Shown in pieces: positions 6,404 to 9,450 of a stretch of DNA of 9,450 bases (positions are counted from its first letter, which is position 1; every line of letters begins with the position of its first letter). This DNA is from an uncultured Verrucomicrobiae bacterium (lineage in GTDB: Bacteria > Verrucomicrobiota > Verrucomicrobiia > Verrucomicrobiales > DEV007). The stretch covers positions 1-9,450 of the forward strand of contig CALDKL010000795.1 in NCBI GenBank assembly GCA_937898895.1. Reading direction: 5' to 3'. The notes under the pieces are model-generated. The model did no database searches, was not told the origin of the DNA, and worked only from the letters and a program-made list of their open reading frames with translations. Both the position numbers and the translations under genes were made by a program.

Positions 6404-7630
6404 TCATTCCGCGCCCAGCCCAAACGCCTCGTGCACGACGTTGGCGGCGCGGTCAATGTCGCCTTCGGCGACGGTGACCGTCACCTTGATCTCGGAGGTG
6501 GAAATCATTTCGATGTTGATGCCGGCGTCAGACAGTGCCTTGAACATTTCGGCGGCAACGCCGCTGTGGGATCGCATCCCGATACCCACGACGCTCAGCT
6601 TGGCGATGCCGTCGGTGGCCTCGAGGCTGACCCCCTCACCGAGTTCGGAGAGAATCGGCTTCAGGGCGGCCTCGGCCCGCGAGACGTCATCCTTGTGCAC
6701 GGTAAAGGAAATATCAGTGATCCCCGTCTTCGAGACGTTCTGCACGATCATGTCGACGAGCAGATTGGCCTTGCCCACGGCCCCGAAAATGCGGCTGGCC
6801 GTGCCGGGGACATCCCGGACTCCGCTGATGGTGACTTTTGCCTGGGCGCGCTCGAGGCTGACGCCGCGGATGACAATCGATTCCATGCTCATGGTTTCTT
6901 CTTTGACGAGAGTTCCCGGGTGGTTGTTGAGACTGCTGCGCACCTCAAAGACAACTCCGAATTTTTTTGCGAATTCGACCGAACGCGATTGCATCACCTT
7001 CGAGCCCGAACTCGCCATTTCGAGGAGTTCATCGTAACTGATCTCCTCAATCTTGCGGGCGGAGGAGACGACGCGCGGGTCGCAGGTGTAGACTCCGTCG
7101 ACGTCAGTGAAGATTTGACAGATGTCCGCATCGATCGCGGCGGCCATGGCGATCGCGGTGAGGTCGGAGCCGCCTCGCCCCAGTGTGGTGATGCGTCCGT
7201 CGCGCGTTTGGCCCTGGAAACCCGCAAGGATCACGATGTTGCCCTCGTTGAGCAACTCGTGCACTCCGTCGGGTGTGATGTTGGAAATGCGGGCTTTGGT
7301 GTGGACTCCGTCGGTCTGAATACCGGCCTGCGCCCCGGTGAGGGAGACGGCCTTGGCCCCCATCGAGTTCAGCGCCATTGCGGTGAGGGCGATGGTGGTC
7401 TGCTCGCCCGTTGCGAGGAGCACATCCATCTCGCGCTCGGTGGGATGACCGTCACCGGTGACTTCGTCGGCCAGTTTGATGAGGTTGTTCGTCACCCCGG
7501 CCATTGCGGAAACAACGGCGACGACCTGATTGCCGGCCTTCTGCGTTTCGAGAATGCGGCGTGCGACATTGCGGATCCGTTCGGGCGTGCCGACGGAGGT
7601 GCCGCCATATTTCTGGACGATGAGACTCAC
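6404..7630 (-). CDS. lysC: aspartokinase with two ACT domains
   Basis: It phosphorylates aspartate with ATP, the first step towards lysine, threonine, methionine and diaminopimelate for the cell wall. At 408 residues it has the standard length of the single-function, lysine/threonine-responsive class. Catalytic motifs are intact: KYGGTS (7-12), the TGEQ turn (74-77), GRGGSDLTA (151-159) and FTDVDGVYTCDPR (174-186). Two ACT domains follow: about 265-335 with QNVS and TDISFT (297-310), and about 345-405 with VGIGMRSHSGVAAEMF (348-363) and NIEMISTSEIK (372-382). These loops bind the feedback inhibitors in known relatives. The start is GTG at 7630, placed by the canonical N-terminus. In-frame ATGs at codons 247 and 249 could make a separate regulatory subunit. 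It lies 48 bases after cutA on the same strand, probably in one operon. Gene naming (lysC or ask) is by family only. Confidence 0.95.
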   Translation of the reverse strand: MSLIVQKYGGTSVGTPERIRNVARRILETQKAGNQVVAVVSAMAGVTNNLIKLADEVTGDGHPTEREMDVLLATGEQTTIALTAMALNSMGAKAVSLTGAQAGIQTDGVHTKARISNITPDGVHELLNEGNIVILAGFQGQTRDGRITTLGRGGSDLTAIAMAAAIDADICQIFTDVDGVYTCDPRVVSSARKIEEISYDELLEMASSGSKVMQSRSVEFAKKFGVVFEVRSSLNNHPGTLVKEETMSMESIVIRGVSLERAQAKVTISGVRDVPGTASRIFGAVGKANLLVDMIVQNVSKTGITDISFTVHKDDVSRAEAALKPILSELGEGVSLEATDGIAKLSVVGIGMRSHSGVAAEMFKALSDAGINIEMISTSEIKVTVTVAEGDIDRAANVVHEAFGLGAE

Positions 7631-7678
7631 GACTTCGGAGGAGTGGGATCCGCTAAAAAACCGGGCGAGACATATGCC

Positions 7679-8038
7679 TCAGGATGGAGATTTGTCCAAC
7701 GTCGTTTCACCCAGCACCCATCGGAGGTATTCCGCAGAGCCGCTTTCGGGTGAAAGCAGGAGGCACTCGGGTAAATCGTAGGGATGCAACTCGTGCAACG
7801 AGGCGGCGAGGGCATCCACCCGATCCCGTGTTGTCTTGACGATGGCGAGGACCTCGGCAGCGCACTCCGTGCGGCCCTCCCACCGATAGATCGACTCGAC
7901 TCCCGGCAACAGATTCACACAGGCCGCCAGTTGCGATTCCACCCAAATAGTGACAATTTGTCTCGCTTTCTCCGCATCCGGAAAGCTTGTTAGCAACATT
8001 ACGAGATCTTCATTGGTGCCGATTTGTCTCTCGATCAT
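7679..8038 (-). CDS. cutA: divalent-cation tolerance protein CutA
   Basis: A 119-residue soluble protein of the CutA1 family, small trimers with a ferredoxin-like fold related to PII signalling proteins. The family was linked to copper tolerance in E. coli, but its real role remains uncertain. The family hallmarks are present: MLLTSFPDAEKA (14-25), SQLAACVNLLPGVESIYRWEG (35-55), a VxxIVKTT strand (63-70) and the conserved HPYDLPE (85-91). Cys40 corresponds to the conserved Cys in the LAAC motif. The ATG at 8038 gives a normal N-terminal extension before the first strand. The frame is open further upstream, but that sequence is antisense to the histidine kinase and is not coding. A later ATG at codon 14 would remove part of strand 1. 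It precedes the aspartokinase by 48 bases and diverges from the histidine kinase, with 48 bases between the start codons. Confidence 0.92.
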   Translation of the reverse strand: MIERQIGTNEDLVMLLTSFPDAEKARQIVTIWVESQLAACVNLLPGVESIYRWEGRTECAAEVLAIVKTTRDRVDALAASLHELHPYDLPECLLLSPESGSAEYLRWVLGETTLDKSPS

Positions 8039-8086
8039 TCTCGAATCTCGCATCCTTGCGCCGAATCGCCAGCGTCTCCTCTCCCC

Positions 8087-9280
8087 ATGAATCCCGGCAT
8101 GATTGACCGCCTGCTCGACCGCCTCGACCGTCTCGAGCCCGAGGAGATCCAGCGTCTCGTCCTGAAGATCGTGCAGGAAAAGGGTTTCCTCGAGAAAGTC
8201 TTTGAAGTGCTTCGTGAAGGGGTCGTCGTGACCGGGACCAGGGGCGCGATCCATTACATCAACCAGGCTGCCTGCGACTTTTTCGGACTCGATCCGGAGG
8301 AGGCGATTCGCAGCGAAGTCCGGACCCTTTTCCCCGGGCTCGATTGGGAGGAGATCATTGCCACTGGCGGGGTGGTGAATCGCGACCTCGTCGTGCGATA
8401 TCCCGAACCTCGTTTTCTGAATTTCTATGTCGCTCCGCTCGCGGAGCGGAATTCGGGAGAAAACATCGTCGGTCACGTCATCATCCTGCGAGACCAGACC
8501 CGCAATGTCGTTCGCCAGCGGCAGGAAGTCGAATCGGGGAAACTCGAAGCCGTCACCAGTCTCGCCGCCGGAGTCGCCCACGAGATCGGAAATCCGCTCA
8601 ATTCGCTGAACATCCACCTCCAGGTAGTCGAGCGAAAAATCCGCAAGCGGATCGCCCCGGACCTCGCCGGGGAGTTGCTCGAATCCCTCGAGATCGCGCG
8701 GGGCGAGATCAAACGTCTCGATTTCATCGTCGAGGAGTTTCTGAACGCAGTGCGACCGGTGCGACCGGATCCGCAGGCCACCGACCTCAACGAGTTCATC
8801 GAGGAGGCGATGAATTTCATCGGACCGGAAGTCGCCGACCGGCGCATCGCCGTGACCCTCGATCTGGCCGCAGGCTTGCCGCTCCTCCACGTCGATCCGA
8901 ATCAGTTGAAGCAGGTTGTCTACAATCTCGTTCGCAACAGTTGCCAGGCCATCGGCAGCGATGGCGAGATCACCGTTCGCACCGGCTGTGATGACGAGAA
9001 CATCTCGTTCACCATCGCCGACAACGGCCCGGGCGTGTCCGCCGACCAGGTCAGCCGCGTCTTTGAACCCTATTACACCACCAAGAAAACAGGGTCAGGT
9101 CTGGGACTCCTCATCATTCACCGCATCGTCCGCGAACATGGCGGCGAGGTGGAATTCAAGAGCCGCGAAGGGATTGGCACGGAGGTCACCGTCTACCTGC
9201 CCCGCGCTGAAAAGCGGATGCGCTTTTTGCCGTCGAAGTCGGAGAGCGCGGTAATCGATGTGGAAACAGAGAGGAAGTGA
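8087..9280 (+). CDS. soluble PAS-domain sensor histidine kinase, NtrB-like
   Basis: A 397-residue cytoplasmic kinase with no signal peptide or membrane segment. An N-terminal helical stretch (about 5-35) leads into a PAS domain (about 36-140; INQAACDFFGLDPEE at 58-72 is typical). The HisKA dimerisation domain follows, with the phosphoacceptor His165 in AGVAHEIGNPLNSL (161-174). The ATPase domain shows the N box around NLVRNSCQAI (280-289), G1 DNGPG (312-316), the F box FEPYYTTKK (326-334) and G2 GSGLGL (336-341). All catalytic motifs are intact. This layout resembles NtrB/AtoS-type kinases that pair with sigma-54 activators, but the signal is unknown. The ATG at 8087 is preferred; a TTG at 8024 would overlap the start of the divergent cutA. 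An ATG at 8099 (codon 5) is also possible. The response regulator begins seven bases after the stop, so the two are co-transcribed. Confidence 0.93.
   Translation: MNPGMIDRLLDRLDRLEPEEIQRLVLKIVQEKGFLEKVFEVLREGVVVTGTRGAIHYINQAACDFFGLDPEEAIRSEVRTLFPGLDWEEIIATGGVVNRDLVVRYPEPRFLNFYVAPLAERNSGENIVGHVIILRDQTRNVVRQRQEVESGKLEAVTSLAAGVAHEIGNPLNSLNIHLQVVERKIRKRIAPDLAGELLESLEIARGEIKRLDFIVEEFLNAVRPVRPDPQATDLNEFIEEAMNFIGPEVADRRIAVTLDLAAGLPLLHVDPNQLKQVVYNLVRNSCQAIGSDGEITVRTGCDDENISFTIADNGPGVSADQVSRVFEPYYTTKKTGSGLGLLIIHRIVREHGGEVEFKSREGIGTEVTVYLPRAEKRMRFLPSKSESAVIDVETERK
9270..9277 (+). promoter_or_regulatory. ribosome binding site of the response regulator
   Basis: A purine-rich AGAGGAAG sequence lies about ten bases before the ATG at 9288, inside the last codons of the kinase gene. 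It is the clearest Shine-Dalgarno in the window and supports that start and the co-translation of kinase and regulator. Confidence 0.55.
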
Positions 9281-9287
9281 ACGAGCC

Positions 9288-9450
9288 ATGAGTTTCGCTG
9301 AACACACCCTGCTCATTGTCGACGATGAGAAGAACACGCGCGAGGGACTGCGGCTCTCCCTCGAGGATGAATTCGACATCTACATCGCGGCGAATATCGC
9401 CGAGGCCGAGGAGATCCTGAAGAACGAGTCCATCGACGTGATGCTCACCG
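9288..9450 (+). CDS. response regulator, N-terminal fragment cut by the window end
   Basis: The first 54 residues of a receiver (REC) domain are visible: strand 1 TLLIVDDE (7-14) with the Mg-binding acidic pair Asp12/Asp13, helix 1 with NTREGLRLSL (16-25), and strand 3 IDVMLT (49-54). The phosphoacceptor Asp normally follows directly after the LT of this strand. Its codon would start at the last base of the window (G), which is compatible. As partner of an NtrB-like kinase it may continue into a sigma-54 activator (AAA+ and DNA-binding domains), but that part is not in the window. Confidence 0.88.
   Translation, partial: MSFAEHTLLIVDDEKNTREGLRLSLEDEFDIYIAANIAEAEEILKNESIDVMLT

Noticed and set aside
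6104..7753. Plus-strand open frame of about 550 codons covering the aspartokinase gene
   Set aside because: It runs antisense to a fully conserved aspartokinase and reads as Gly/Asp/His-rich sequence without domains.
7952..7962. GACAATTTGTC, an 11-base symmetric sequence near the start of cutA
   Set aside because: It lies within conserved cutA codons, so coding constraint explains it; there is no second copy and no conservation evidence.
8039..8890. Upstream extension of the cutA frame into the histidine kinase gene
   Set aside because: The extension is antisense to conserved kinase motifs, and CutA proteins are about 105-120 residues, which fits a start at 8038.

Overview
The window is high-GC bacterial DNA (roughly 60% or more by eye) with densely packed genes and mostly weak or absent Shine-Dalgarno sequences. 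The large protein with an N-terminal module resembling DUF6797, a beta-propeller and a C-terminal cytochrome c belongs to a type common in Verrucomicrobiota and Planctomycetota. A member of the PVC group, most likely Verrucomicrobiota, is therefore the best guess; this is inference, and no rRNA is present to confirm it.

Left part, plus strand: a possible terminator hairpin for an upstream gene (2-26), a 12-G run, an unrecognised conserved-looking 175-residue protein, a UbiA-type membrane prenyltransferase and an ElaA/YjcF-type GNAT acetyltransferase. These three genes are closely spaced and could be co-transcribed. The acetyltransferase ends inside the left arm of an approximately 185-bp element with 33-bp imperfect terminal inverted repeats (2055-2239). 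It looks like a non-autonomous, MITE-like insertion and is the least expected structure in the window. After 163 bp with no recognisable gene comes a secreted alpha/beta hydrolase (esterase type).

Middle, minus strand: convergent with the hydrolase is the 879-residue exported haem protein (propeller plus cytochrome c). It is followed by a 317-bp gene-free gap containing a perfect 12-bp palindrome, then by a probable cutA-aspartokinase pair transcribed in the order cutA, ask. The aspartokinase has two ACT domains, so it is expected to be feedback regulated. It carries an in-frame ATG pair where a Bacillus-type enzyme starts its separate beta subunit.

Right part, plus strand: divergent from cutA is a soluble PAS-histidine kinase of the NtrB type, followed 7 bases later by the start of a response regulator that runs off the window. 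Together they form a cytoplasmic two-component pair.

The genes do not form one pathway. The window reads as ordinary chromosomal housekeeping and accessory genes, with one likely small mobile or repetitive element. I found no CRISPR array, RNA gene, phage module or recognisable transposase.
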